In this document: positions 41,182-49,669 of the stretch, piece by piece
Position numbering within the stretch: the stretch's first letter is position 1
How the letters are laid out: each line of letters starts with the position of its first letter
The notes under the pieces: model-generated
What the model was told of the DNA's origin: nothing
Seen by the model: only the letters and a program-made list of their open reading frames with translations
The model's database searches: none
Position numbers and translations under genes: made by a program
Assembly (NCBI RefSeq): GCF_003234965.1
Contig: NZ_QKVK01000002.1
Location: 310,001-374,000 of the forward strand
Length of the DNA: 64,000 bases
Direction of reading: 5' to 3'
DNA from: Aestuariivirga litoralis
Lineage (GTDB): Bacteria > Pseudomonadota > Alphaproteobacteria > Rhizobiales > Aestuariivirgaceae

Positions 41182-43149
41182 ATGGCGAAGAGCACCCTCA
41201 CCCGCGCAGTGAAGCTGACCGGCACCGACGTGGCCGAAGGCAAGCGCCGCACCCTGACGGCGGGGCCGATCACCGCCATGTTCGACAATGGCGCGCTGCG
41301 CTACATCCGCTACCGGGGCGCCGAGGTGCTGCGCGGCATCGCCTATCTGGTGCGCGACAAGGACTGGGGCACCTATGCGCCGGCCATCGAGAACCTCAAG
41401 ATCAGGCAGGGCAAGGACGGCTTCTCCATCAGCTATGCCGCGACCACGAAGGACAAGGCGCAGGGCCTCCATTACGTGGCGAAGATCGAGGCCAGCGCGA
41501 AGGGCACGCTGAGCTTCACCGTCACCGGCACGCCGCTCACCGACTTCCTCACCAACCGCACCGGCTTCACCATTCTCCACCCGCTCAACGGCGTGGTCGG
41601 CGAGCCCGTGGAGATCGTCCACACCGACGGCCGCAAGAAGAAGGGCCGCTTCCCCAAATTCATCAGCCCCGGCCAGCCGGTGTTCGAGATCCGCTCGCTG
41701 AAGCACCAGGTGGTGCCCGGCGTCACCGCCACGGTGCTGATGGAGGGCAACAAGTTCGAGATGGAGGACCACCGCAACTGGATGGATGCCTCCTACAAGA
41801 CCTATGTCTGCTCGCTGCTCGACCCCTGGCCCTATACGCTGAAGAAGGGCGAGGCCTTCACCCAGACGATCACCGTGACGATCGAGGGCAAGCCCGCGGC
41901 GAAGAAGGGCGCCAGGGCGGCCTCGGGCCTCGGCGTCGATGTGGGCGGGGTGAAGGGCATGATCCCGGCCATCGGCGTGGGCGTGCCCATGGCGGAAGCC
42001 GCCCATGCGCTCGCCAAGGCCGACCTCATCGCCGCCATGGATGCCAATCACCTCGTCTGCCAGATCGACGGGCGCCAGAAGAACCAGCGCGAGGCCGCGG
42101 CCGCCTTCCGCGAACTGCGCGAGCGCACCGGGGCCCTCTCCTTCCTCGAGATCGTGCTGCCCGCGAAGAAGCCCGCGGCGGAGGAAGTCGCCGCCATCGC
42201 CAAGGAGCTGCGCGCCGCGGATTACAAGCCCGATGCCATCGTGGTCACGCAGGTGCATGACCTCAAGTCCTTCCAGCCCAACACGCCGCGCCCCTGGGGG
42301 CCGAGCTACGAGGAAATGGCGGCGGCGGTGCGCAGGGAATTTCCCGGCGTCACGCTGGGCGGCGGCATGCTGTCCTTCTTCACCGAACTCAACCGCAAGC
42401 CGGTGCCGAAGGGCGTGTTCGACTTCATCACCCACACGGTGTGCCCCATCGTCCACGCGGCGGACGATATCTCGGTGATGGAGACGCTGGAGTCGCTGCC
42501 CTCCATCATCGCCTCCACCCGCAACATGATCGGCAAGGACACGCCCTATCTGCTGGGGCCTTCCTCCATTCCCTGTCGCGACAATCCCTATGGCGCGGTG
42601 GTCTCCGCCAACCCTGGCAATTCCCGCGTCTGCCTCGCCGACATGGACCCGCGCCAGCGCGGCCTCTTCGCCGCGGCGTGGAATGTGGGCCTGCTCGCGG
42701 CCTTCGCCAAGGGCGGGCTCGATGCCGTGGCGCTGGGCGCCGTCACCGGCCCGCAAGGTGCCATCTACCGCAAGGCGGAGCATGCGCAGCCCTGGTTCGA
42801 TGGCGCCAGGGCCGAGGTCTATCCCACCTATCACGTGCTTGCTGGCCTTGCGGCGGCGAGCGGCAACCGCCGGCGCGACGCCGTGTCCAGCGCGCCCTCC
42901 ACCATCGCGGCCGTGGCGCACAAGTCGCCCGAAGGCAGCGAAGTCTGGCTCGCCAATCTCACGCCCGAGGCGCAGAAGGTGAAGGTCTCGGGCCTTGAAG
43001 GTGCCGCCGAAATCCACCGCCTGTCGGATGCCAACTTCCAGAAGCTGGCGACGACGCCCGACTTCCTGCTCGGCCAGGGCGAGAGGGTGAGGAAGGTTTC
43101 GGGCGTCGAGCTCGGCCCCTATGGCGTGGTCCGCATCCGCACGGCCTAG
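41182..43149 (+). CDS. apnL: D-apionate lactonase (ApnL family)
   Basis: A 655-residue protein. The N-terminal half is beta-rich ('PITAMFDNGALRYIRYRGAE', 'HPLNGVVGEPVEIVHTDGR', 'MEDHRNWMDASYKTYVCSL') and the C-terminal half is a TIM-barrel-like region ('FDFITHTVCPIVHAADDISVMETLES', 'GPSSIPCRDNPYG'), the arrangement I recognise from D-apionate lactonase, which opens D-apionolactone to D-apionate. GAGGACACCC precedes the ATG; a TTG four codons earlier overlaps the ATPase stop and is less likely. It sits between the ABC importer and the kinase, as in sugar-acid operons. Family assignment is from memory of the pattern. Confidence 0.8.
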   Translation: MAKSTLTRAVKLTGTDVAEGKRRTLTAGPITAMFDNGALRYIRYRGAEVLRGIAYLVRDKDWGTYAPAIENLKIRQGKDGFSISYAATTKDKAQGLHYVAKIEASAKGTLSFTVTGTPLTDFLTNRTGFTILHPLNGVVGEPVEIVHTDGRKKKGRFPKFISPGQPVFEIRSLKHQVVPGVTATVLMEGNKFEMEDHRNWMDASYKTYVCSLLDPWPYTLKKGEAFTQTITVTIEGKPAAKKGARAASGLGVDVGGVKGMIPAIGVGVPMAEAAHALAKADLIAAMDANHLVCQIDGRQKNQREAAAAFRELRERTGALSFLEIVLPAKKPAAEEVAAIAKELRAADYKPDAIVVTQVHDLKSFQPNTPRPWGPSYEEMAAAVRREFPGVTLGGGMLSFFTELNRKPVPKGVFDFITHTVCPIVHAADDISVMETLESLPSIIASTRNMIGKDTPYLLGPSSIPCRDNPYGAVVSANPGNSRVCLADMDPRQRGLFAAAWNVGLLAAFAKGGLDAVALGAVTGPQGAIYRKAEHAQPWFDGARAEVYPTYHVLAGLAAASGNRRRDAVSSAPSTIAAVAHKSPEGSEVWLANLTPEAQKVKVSGLEGAAEIHRLSDANFQKLATTPDFLLGQGERVRKVSGVELGPYGVVRIRTA

Positions 43150-43152
43150 ACC

Positions 43153-44412
43153 ATGATCCTGGGCTGCATCGCCGACGACTTCACCGGGGCCACCGACCTC
43201 GCCAACACGCTCACCCGCCGCGGCATGCACACGGTGCAGACCATCGGCATTCCGCAGGGCGCTGCCCCCGAGGCCGATGCCGTGGTGGTGGCGCTGAAGT
43301 CGCGCACCGTTCCGGCAGCGGAGGCCGTGGCGCAGTCGCTCGCCGCCTGCCGCTGGCTGAAATCCCATGGCGCGCGCCAGATCTTCTTCAAGTACTGCTC
43401 GACCTTCGATTCGACGGATGCTGGCAACATCGGCCCGGTGGCCGATGCGCTGCTCGACGCGCTGGGCGCGGGCTTCACCATCGCCTGCCCGGCCTTCCCG
43501 GAGAACGGGCGGAGCATTTATCTGGGCCACCTCTTCGTGGGCGGCGAACTCCTGTCCGACTCGCCCATGAAGAACCATCCGCTCACCCCCATGCGCGATG
43601 CCAGCCTCGTGCGCGTGCTGGGGCGGCAGACGCCGCACAAGGTGGGGCTGGTGCCCTACCGCACGGTGAAGCAGGGTGCCCCCGCCATCGCCGAAGCCTA
43701 TGCATCGCTCGCGGCGCAAGGCATCCGCCACGCCATCGTCGATGCGCTGGAGGACCGCGACCTGGAGCACATCGGTGCGGCGTCCTCCGCCTTGCCGCTC
43801 ATCACCGGCGGTTCGGGCGTCGCCATCGGACTGCCGCAGAACTATCTCACGGCGCGGCTCATCCCCAGGCGTGAGGGGGCGGCGGCGCTGGACAAGGTCG
43901 GCGGGCCCGGCATCGTGCTGTCTGGCTCCTGCTCCGCCGCCACGCTGGGCCAGGTCGAGCGCTTCGCCGCCACGCACCCTGCACGGGCCATCGACCCGGC
44001 GGCCCTGGCGGCCGATCCGGAGGCGACGGTGCGCGATCTTCTCGCCTGGGCCACGGCCGCGCTGAAGCAGGGCCCGGCCCTGATCTATGCCTCGGCCCCG
44101 CCCGACAAGGTGGCCGCGGTGCAGGCGCAGTTCGGCCGCGACAGAGCAGGCGCGATGATCGAGCAGGCGATCGCCCGGCTCGCCCAGGGCCTTGCCGCTG
44201 ACGGCGTGCGGCGCTTCGTGATCGCGGGCGGGGAAACCTCCGGCGCAGTGGTTTCGGCGCTGAAGGTCGAGGCGCTCGAGATCGGGCCGCAGATCGCACC
44301 CGGCGTTCCGGCCTGCCTCGCCCATGGCGCGCCGCGTTATGCGCTGGCGCTCAAATCCGGCAACTTCGGCGGCCCGGACTTCTTCGGCCAAGCCCTCGAG
44401 GCACTGGCATGA
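43153..44412 (+). CDS. Four-carbon acid sugar kinase family protein (DUF1537; OtnK/OiaK-like)
   Basis: A 419-residue kinase. 'CIADDFTGATDLANTL' is the N-terminal DUF1537 signature, 'FFKYCSTFDSTDAGNIGPVADAL' the substrate site, and the nucleotide-binding half has 'LSGSCSAATLGQVERF' and 'VIAGGETSGAVV'. Members phosphorylate 3-oxo-tetronate (OtnK) or 3-oxo-isoapionate (OiaK). Next to ApnL the OiaK role is attractive; next to an OtnC-like aldolase the OtnK role is equally so. Stop and next start overlap by 4 bp. Confidence 0.88.
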   Translation: MILGCIADDFTGATDLANTLTRRGMHTVQTIGIPQGAAPEADAVVVALKSRTVPAAEAVAQSLAACRWLKSHGARQIFFKYCSTFDSTDAGNIGPVADALLDALGAGFTIACPAFPENGRSIYLGHLFVGGELLSDSPMKNHPLTPMRDASLVRVLGRQTPHKVGLVPYRTVKQGAPAIAEAYASLAAQGIRHAIVDALEDRDLEHIGAASSALPLITGGSGVAIGLPQNYLTARLIPRREGAAALDKVGGPGIVLSGSCSAATLGQVERFAATHPARAIDPAALAADPEATVRDLLAWATAALKQGPALIYASAPPDKVAAVQAQFGRDRAGAMIEQAIARLAQGLAADGVRRFVIAGGETSGAVVSALKVEALEIGPQIAPGVPACLAHGAPRYALALKSGNFGGPDFFGQALEALA

Positions 44413-45044
44413 GCGAGGCACAGGCGCGTGAGCTGATCTGCGAGATGGGCCGCTCGATGTTCGAGCGAAGGCTGACCTTCGGCTCCTCCGGCAACATCTC
44501 GCTGCGCACCGATGACGGCTGGCTGATGACGCCCACGGGCTCGTCCCTCGGCCGGCTGGACCCCGCCCGCCTGTCGAAGCTCGATGACACGGGCAGGCTC
44601 GTCAGCGGCGATGCGCCCACCAAGGAAAGCTTCCTGCACCTCGCCATGTATCGCGAGCGGGCGAAGGCGGGTGCCGTGGTGCACCTCCATTCCACACACT
44701 CGGTGGCCGTCTCCTGCCTCGACGGCATCGACCACGAGGACGTGCTGCCGCCGATCACCGCCTATTACGTGATGCGCGTGGGCAAGCTGCCGCTGATCCC
44801 CTATTACGCGCCCGGCGACAAGGCGCTGGGCGAGGCCGTGGGCCGCGCCGCCGCCAGACACAATGCCATGCTGCTGGCCAATCACGGCCCGGTGGTGGCA
44901 GGCACCAGCCTCTCCGCCGCGGTCGATGCCATCGAGGAGCTGGAGGAGACGGCGCGGCTCTACCTGCTCCTGCATGGACGCCCCACACGCTACCTGACGC
45001 CGGAACAGGTGGAGGACCTGAAGCGCCGCTTCCCGCCGCAGTAG
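44409..45044 (+). CDS. Class II aldolase/adducin-fold decarboxylase (OtnC-like)
   Basis: A 211-residue metal-dependent aldolase-fold enzyme. 'GSSGNISLRTDDGWLMTPTGSSLG' is the phosphate-binding region, 'PTKESFLHLAMY' holds the catalytic glutamate, and 'VVHLHSTHSVAV' plus 'LLANHGPVV' give the zinc histidines. OtnC decarboxylates 3-oxo-tetronate 4-phosphate to dihydroxyacetone phosphate. Coupled by ATGA to the kinase gene, it should act on the kinase product. In known apionate pathways that step uses a RuBisCO-like protein, which is absent here. Confidence 0.9.
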   Translation: MSEAQARELICEMGRSMFERRLTFGSSGNISLRTDDGWLMTPTGSSLGRLDPARLSKLDDTGRLVSGDAPTKESFLHLAMYRERAKAGAVVHLHSTHSVAVSCLDGIDHEDVLPPITAYYVMRVGKLPLIPYYAPGDKALGEAVGRAAARHNAMLLANHGPVVAGTSLSAAVDAIEELEETARLYLLLHGRPTRYLTPEQVEDLKRRFPPQ

Positions 45045-45050
45045 GTGGCC

Positions 45051-46349
45051 TCAGCCCCGCCCCAGCCTGCCCTGCAGGGCCATGGCCCAGTGCGCGAGTG
45101 TCTCCTCTCCCGGGTAGCTGTTGGCATAATGCATCACCCCACCCTCGCCGTGCAGCAGGATGCCGGGGTTGAGCGGCACCTCCGGCGCGGGTGCCGCGGG
45201 TCCTTCGCCGACGCGGTGAAGGAACTGGCCGGCCTCTCCGCCGAGCGACTGGAGAAAACGTTGCGAAGGTGAAAGTCCGGCACCCGGCAGCGGCGGGCGC
45301 CGCCGCTTGGGCTTCCCGGCAAGTCCGGCATAGAGGCCGGCCATGGTTGCGGCATTGCGCCGAGGATCGAAGCGTTGCAGCGCCATGCTGCGGGCCGCGC
45401 CGCCGATGCGGCTGCGCAAGGCGCCATCCCCGGCCAGGCGCATGAGGGCCGCGGCGAACCCGTTACAGTCCTGCGCCACGAAACCGGTGACGCCCTCCTC
45501 GATCCAGCCGGTTGCCGCCGTTCCCGCCAGCAGCACCGGCGGAAGACCTGCCCACATCGCCTCCTGCAGCGCCTTCTCGCTGGTGACGTAGCTGCCTGCG
45601 GCCAGCGGATAGGCAAAGATGTCTGCCTCGGCGAAGGCCTCGGCAATGTTTTCCACATGGCCATGGAAGCGGACGCGGGCACCGGCCCTGCGCATCTCGA
45701 GGTCATGCTTCAGCCGCTCCAGGGTCGCGGCGTCACCGTCGCCATAGAGATCGAAGGTGACATCGGGGTGATGGGTGGCGGCCACGATGTCCGGAAACGC
45801 GGGGCTCAGCTTGGTGGCGGCAAGGCTGCCGAGATAGGCGATGCGCAGGCCCTGGTGCGGGCGCGGCGCATGGCCTGCGAGGCGCGTCATGTCGGAGAGG
45901 GCCGGAATGTGGTGCACGTCACCATGGCCTTTCAGACTGGCGCCGTGGCCGGGAGGTGCCGAAAGCACCCAGCAATCGGCCAGTGCCACGAGATCGGGAT
46001 ACAGGATGTGCGGCAAGGTGTTGCCGGCGATCGCCGCGCGGATGAGCAGGCGTGCCGGCGGCAGGTCGCGGCGCAGCAGGTCAAGCAGAAGCGGGTGGTT
46101 CCAGTAGGTGACCTCGACGATATCCGCCGCGGCGATCTCGCGCGCCAGGTCTTCCGGAAGCGGGTTCACCACCAGCACAACGCCCAGCCGCCGCGCGCGG
46201 ATGAACAGCGGCGCGGATACCGGCGTGTCGAGCACCACCACGCGGCGCGTCATGCCGCCGGGCAGGTCCTTGTCATGGCGGGCGATTTCCAGGATGCCGC
46301 GTTCGGGCCCGCCGCCGATCCAGCGCGGGATGATGTGCAGGATCCTCAT
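45051..46349 (-). CDS. Glycosyltransferase family 4 protein
   Basis: A 432-residue GT-B enzyme starting MRILHIIPRWIGGGPERGIL. 'GLRIAYLGSLAATKLSPAFPDI' begins the C-terminal Rossmann domain, and 'EKALQEAMWAGLPPVLLAGTAATGWIEEGVTGFV' is the GT4 donor-site E-x7-E region. After about residue 350 there is an extra 80-residue tail (RRRPPLPGAGLSPSQRFLQS ...) outside the usual fold. Its start overlaps the neighbouring GT2 gene by 4 bp. Acceptor and sugar unknown. Confidence 0.88.
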   Translation of the reverse strand: MRILHIIPRWIGGGPERGILEIARHDKDLPGGMTRRVVVLDTPVSAPLFIRARRLGVVLVVNPLPEDLAREIAAADIVEVTYWNHPLLLDLLRRDLPPARLLIRAAIAGNTLPHILYPDLVALADCWVLSAPPGHGASLKGHGDVHHIPALSDMTRLAGHAPRPHQGLRIAYLGSLAATKLSPAFPDIVAATHHPDVTFDLYGDGDAATLERLKHDLEMRRAGARVRFHGHVENIAEAFAEADIFAYPLAAGSYVTSEKALQEAMWAGLPPVLLAGTAATGWIEEGVTGFVAQDCNGFAAALMRLAGDGALRSRIGGAARSMALQRFDPRRNAATMAGLYAGLAGKPKRRRPPLPGAGLSPSQRFLQSLGGEAGQFLHRVGEGPAAPAPEVPLNPGILLHGEGGVMHYANSYPGEETLAHWAMALQGRLGRG

Positions 46350-47056
46350 GCGCCGCCACGCCGGGCGCGCGCGATGAAGCGGCGGGCGATGAGCATCATC
46401 TCGGCGCGATAGGCCGCCACGTCGGTGGACAGGCTGCCGGGCCGCAGGCCCTTCTCGAGCACGAGCTGCGGGATGACGAGCGGCGGCCCCAGGGCCTGCG
46501 CCGCGCGGAGGATCCAGTCGCCATCGGCACCGATGCGCAGCGCCGCATCGAAGGGGCCGACGGACTGGAAGGCGTGGCGGCGGATGAGCATGGCGCCCGG
46601 TGTGAAGCCCGGGTGCTCGGCGCCCTCGACGCGGCGCACCGGGGCGGCGGATGCATCACCCGCGACGGAGACGAAGCGCACCTGGCCCGTTGCCGCCCAG
46701 ATGTCGGGCCTGAGGCGCAACGCGGCGAGCCGCAGGGTGATCGCGCCCGGCGTCCAGCGGTCATCGGCATCGCAGAAGCCGATGAGCGGCGCGGAGGATG
46801 ACGCCACCGCCTCGTTGCGCGCCGCGGCCAGGCCGCGCGTGGATTGATGAAGGATGCGCAGGCCCGGCAATGCCTGCCGCCGCGCCTCGGCCTCGGCGAT
46901 GGTGTCATCGGTCGATCCGCCATCGATGAGGATCACCTCCGGTGGCGGCCCCGCAAGACCGGCGCATGCAGCGGCGACACTGTCCAGCGCCGCGCCGATG
47001 GTTGCCCCGGCGTTCAGGCTCGGAACGATGATCGAGAGCATGGCAGCATCCGTCAT
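46346..47056 (-). CDS. Glycosyltransferase family 2 protein
   Basis: A 236-residue GT-A enzyme. 'LSIIVPSLNAGATIGAALDSV', 'EVILIDGGSTDDTIAEAE' and 'GFCDADDRWTPGAI' (DxD-type metal motif) are diagnostic, and 'IGADGDWILRAAQAL' is the acceptor-side ED-like region. It overlaps both neighbours by 4 bp, so the three glycosyltransferases are translated as a unit. Confidence 0.92.
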   Translation of the reverse strand: MTDAAMLSIIVPSLNAGATIGAALDSVAAACAGLAGPPPEVILIDGGSTDDTIAEAEARRQALPGLRILHQSTRGLAAARNEAVASSSAPLIGFCDADDRWTPGAITLRLAALRLRPDIWAATGQVRFVSVAGDASAAPVRRVEGAEHPGFTPGAMLIRRHAFQSVGPFDAALRIGADGDWILRAAQALGPPLVIPQLVLEKGLRPGSLSTDVAAYRAEMMLIARRFIARARRGGA

Positions 47057-48174
47057 GATGCGGGCCCCGGCTGTCCTGCGCCGTCGCCCAGTGCATGCCG
47101 CCAGCGCCCGATGGCGGCGGGATCGACGCCGGTTCGGCCAAGGTGCTCGATCAGCCGTCGCGTCTCTTCCATGTGGCGGAACGGCAGCAGATGCAGGCGC
47201 AGCGCGGCATCGAGCGGAAGATCGCCGCGCCGGGCCAGGCGGCGGGCCATGGCGGGGTCGCGGCTGCGCACCAGAAGCTCGAGCAGCACGCGCGCGCGGT
47301 CATAGGCGGGGTCATCGGCCCCTTCGGCAAGCAGGCGAAGACATGGCGGCGCCAGCAGCGCATCCGCCGCCGCCCGATCGGGATAGGTTCCGCGCGGCAG
47401 GAAGAACAGCATGTCGTCGCCGTCCCTGGTGATGGTCGCGTCGGGCCCCAGGCCCAGGTTGTGCACGAGATTGACCGGCGACACGATGGCAATCCGCCCA
47501 GAGATTGCCATGCGCAGCGACCACTCGACATCCCATGACAGGCTGGTCACCTGCCGCGCCTGATCGAGATAGAAGGTGAAGAGCGCCGCGAGTGCCGGAT
47601 CGAAGCCACGGGCCGCCACGTCCTCGCAGGCCGTGGCGCCGGGTTCGCCCTTGAAGGTCTGGCGGATGGCGCGCCACCGGTCCCGCCATGTGGCCCAGCC
47701 ATAGATGCCGCCGCGGCGGCTGGGAATTCCGGCGGTGCCTGGCATGACATCCGGCCACCACACCAGCGGATTGTGACCTGTCAGCATGGCCACGTCGTCC
47801 CGGTTTTCATAGGCCGCGAGCATGCGGGCCGCCCAGCCGAAGAAGCGCGGATCGGCGTCGATGTCGTCTTCGAGAATGATGGCGCGCTCGACCAGCCCGA
47901 AGGCCCAGTCCAGCCCGGTGAGGATGCGCCTGCGGCAGCCGAGATTGCCTGAGGCCGCGTCGCGGCGGATTTCGCAATCCCAGTCGATGCGGTCGAGTTC
48001 GGCCCGGGCGCGGGCACAGGCCTCGGCATCCGCCGGATCGCCGCGCTTCGGCCCATCGGCCACGATCAGCAGCTGCCGCGGCCTCAGCCGCCGCAACCCG
48101 TCGACCAGCCGGCGGACCATCCGGGCCCGGTTGTAGATGATGCAGACGATCGGCACATCCACCGGCCCGATCAT
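47053..48174 (-). CDS. Glycosyltransferase, GT-A type (hemolytic protein HlpA-like)
   Basis: A 373-residue enzyme starting MIGPVDVPIVCIIYNRARMV. 'LLIVADGPKRGDPADAEAC', 'AIILEDDIDADPRFFGWAARML' (EDD metal motif) and 'GGIYGWATWRDRW' match the HlpA-like glycosyltransferase group. The ATG overlaps the HprK-related kinase stop by 4 bp (ATGA), linking the glycosyltransferases to the kinase/PqqD pair. Confidence 0.88.
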   Translation of the reverse strand: MIGPVDVPIVCIIYNRARMVRRLVDGLRRLRPRQLLIVADGPKRGDPADAEACARARAELDRIDWDCEIRRDAASGNLGCRRRILTGLDWAFGLVERAIILEDDIDADPRFFGWAARMLAAYENRDDVAMLTGHNPLVWWPDVMPGTAGIPSRRGGIYGWATWRDRWRAIRQTFKGEPGATACEDVAARGFDPALAALFTFYLDQARQVTSLSWDVEWSLRMAISGRIAIVSPVNLVHNLGLGPDATITRDGDDMLFFLPRGTYPDRAAADALLAPPCLRLLAEGADDPAYDRARVLLELLVRSRDPAMARRLARRGDLPLDAALRLHLLPFRHMEETRRLIEHLGRTGVDPAAIGRWRHALGDGAGQPGPAS

Positions 48175-49154
48175 GCCATGACCTCGCCGCCAGCGAGCAA
48201 TGCGCCGAGAGCCGCGTCGATGCGGGCGAAGTCCCAGCCGATGCGCATGCGCCAGGCCGGCACCATGCGGGACAGGCCCGCCAGCTGCCGGACCCAGTCG
48301 GCCGAGGGGCCATGCGCCTGCAGCGCGGGGGCCAGCGCTGCCTGCCACGGCACCAGCGCATCCCGCCGCGCCATGGCCTCCGGCTCGTAAAGCCGTCCGG
48401 CTTCGGGCGAGACCCAGACGACGCCGGCGAGATCAGCCTCGTGCGCCATGGCAATGGCGGGGGGAAGACGGCGGGCATGCTTGCCGTGATGCGTGATGCC
48501 GATGTCCTGCCAGTCGCGGGCCTGAAGCCGCGACAGGGAATTGCCGGTGACCACGGCCGTGGCATAGAGGCTCGCCACCCGTGGACCGGCAGCCTCGCGG
48601 TAGAGGAAGCAGCGGTCATCGCCCACCAGACTCCAGCCGCGCTCCGCCAGGGCCAGCGCGGTGGTGGTCTTGCCGCTGCCGCTGTCGCCCAGCAGGATCA
48701 GCGCACGGCCGCCCCGCGCAATGCCGGAGGCATGAATGGGAAGAATGCCCCGGCTCGCGGCCCAGGCGGAAATCACCTCGACCCCCGGCCGCGCCTGCAG
48801 GCTGCCGTCCAGCCCCTGCGACCGGTCGAGGACGACACGCGCCATCGCCGGTTCGCCGGCATCCGGCGCGGCCAGCACCAGCGACTGGAGATGGCGCGGA
48901 TTGGGCGCAAGCCAGAGATGGGCGTCGCCCCGGCGGCGGTGCTGCGAGGCCAGTGCCACGTCCTGCAGGGCCTCGTCCACGGCTGCCGGATCGATGCGGA
49001 AGGAGACGGTGAGGTCGGCCGGCCCGCGCTGTTCCTCATCCCGCCTCGCGAAGGACTGAGCGAGGTGGGCGGTCTCCGGCGGCAGTTCGATGTCGATGGC
49101 CTGCCCGGCAAGCGACGTGCGCATGCGCTTCGCGGCGAGTGGCTGCTGCGACAC
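48171..49154 (-). CDS. HprK-related kinase (HPr-rel-A type)
   Basis: A 327-residue protein whose C-terminal half is an HPr-kinase fold: His141 (ILPIHASG), Walker A GDSGSGKTT (156-164) and 'RGWSLVGDD', the bifunctional-kinase acid site. The N-terminal half is unlike HprK. Relatives occur with a PqqD-like protein and a nucleotidyltransferase, and in lasso-peptide clusters such kinases phosphorylate the peptide. Here the PqqD-like gene is 5 nt upstream and the nucleotidyltransferase is divergent. The target is unknown. Confidence 0.88.
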   Translation of the reverse strand: MSQQPLAAKRMRTSLAGQAIDIELPPETAHLAQSFARRDEEQRGPADLTVSFRIDPAAVDEALQDVALASQHRRRGDAHLWLAPNPRHLQSLVLAAPDAGEPAMARVVLDRSQGLDGSLQARPGVEVISAWAASRGILPIHASGIARGGRALILLGDSGSGKTTTALALAERGWSLVGDDRCFLYREAAGPRVASLYATAVVTGNSLSRLQARDWQDIGITHHGKHARRLPPAIAMAHEADLAGVVWVSPEAGRLYEPEAMARRDALVPWQAALAPALQAHGPSADWVRQLAGLSRMVPAWRMRIGWDFARIDAALGALLAGGEVMA

Positions 49155-49159
49155 GCCTG

Positions 49160-49573
49160 TCAGTCGCGGCCGTCGAAGGGCCAGCCGCGCTGGGGGTCGA
49201 TGTCGTGGATGGGATCCATGGTGATGATGCTGGTCATGTCGTCATACTGCGTCAGAAGGAATGACCCGAGGTCTGCCGGCCACTGGCCCGTGGTGTCCGG
49301 CAGTTCGGTCGCGTCGTCGACAGCGGCCTCGGACGCCAACCCCAGCGCCAGCAGACGGTCGAGGAAATCCTGCGCCTCCCGAACGGCACCGCCGCGTGAC
49401 TGAACCGCGGCGATGAGCGCATCGCGGCCGGCCCCCCGGGTGATGCTGTCCCACAGCACGGCTGCCCCCTGTTCGAGCAGGAAAAGGCGCCCGCTGACGG
49501 TGTCCATCACGATGGTCTCGCCGTCGAGGGGATCGCTGACAAACCGCTTGCCGTCGACGTCGAACCGAATCAT
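49160..49573 (-). CDS. PqqD-like peptide-chaperone-fold protein
   Basis: A 137-residue protein. 'FVSDPLDGETIVMDTVSGRLFLLEQGAAVLWDSI' is the PqqD/RRE winged-helix segment that binds leader peptides in RiPP pathways, followed by a C-terminal tail with 'LLTQYDDMTSIITMDPIHDIDPQRGWPF'. The ATG at 49573 has GGGGAAG upstream; a GTG two codons earlier is less well spaced. It is first in the leftward operon, divergent from the nucleotidyltransferase. Confidence 0.85.
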   Translation of the reverse strand: MIRFDVDGKRFVSDPLDGETIVMDTVSGRLFLLEQGAAVLWDSITRGAGRDALIAAVQSRGGAVREAQDFLDRLLALGLASEAAVDDATELPDTTGQWPADLGSFLLTQYDDMTSIITMDPIHDIDPQRGWPFDGRD

Positions 49574-49669
49574 GGCCACTCTTCCCCACTGGCATATAAA
49601 TGGCCTCTGAGCTTATGTGGTGAGCAGGCAGCACACAAGGCGGCACCGGCGCGTGACGCGGGAGACGGA

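Noticed and set aside
40663-44421. Open frame of 1252 codons on the reverse strand across the importer ATPase, apnL and kinase genes
   Set aside because: It is the longest open frame in the window, but its composition (rich in H, R, G, E, A with no domains) and its full overlap with four well-supported forward genes mark it as a GC-driven shadow.
49580-49669. Small precursor peptide in the gap between PqqD-like and nucleotidyltransferase genes
   Set aside because: The only ATG on the forward strand is followed by TGG TGA; no frame of useful length exists.
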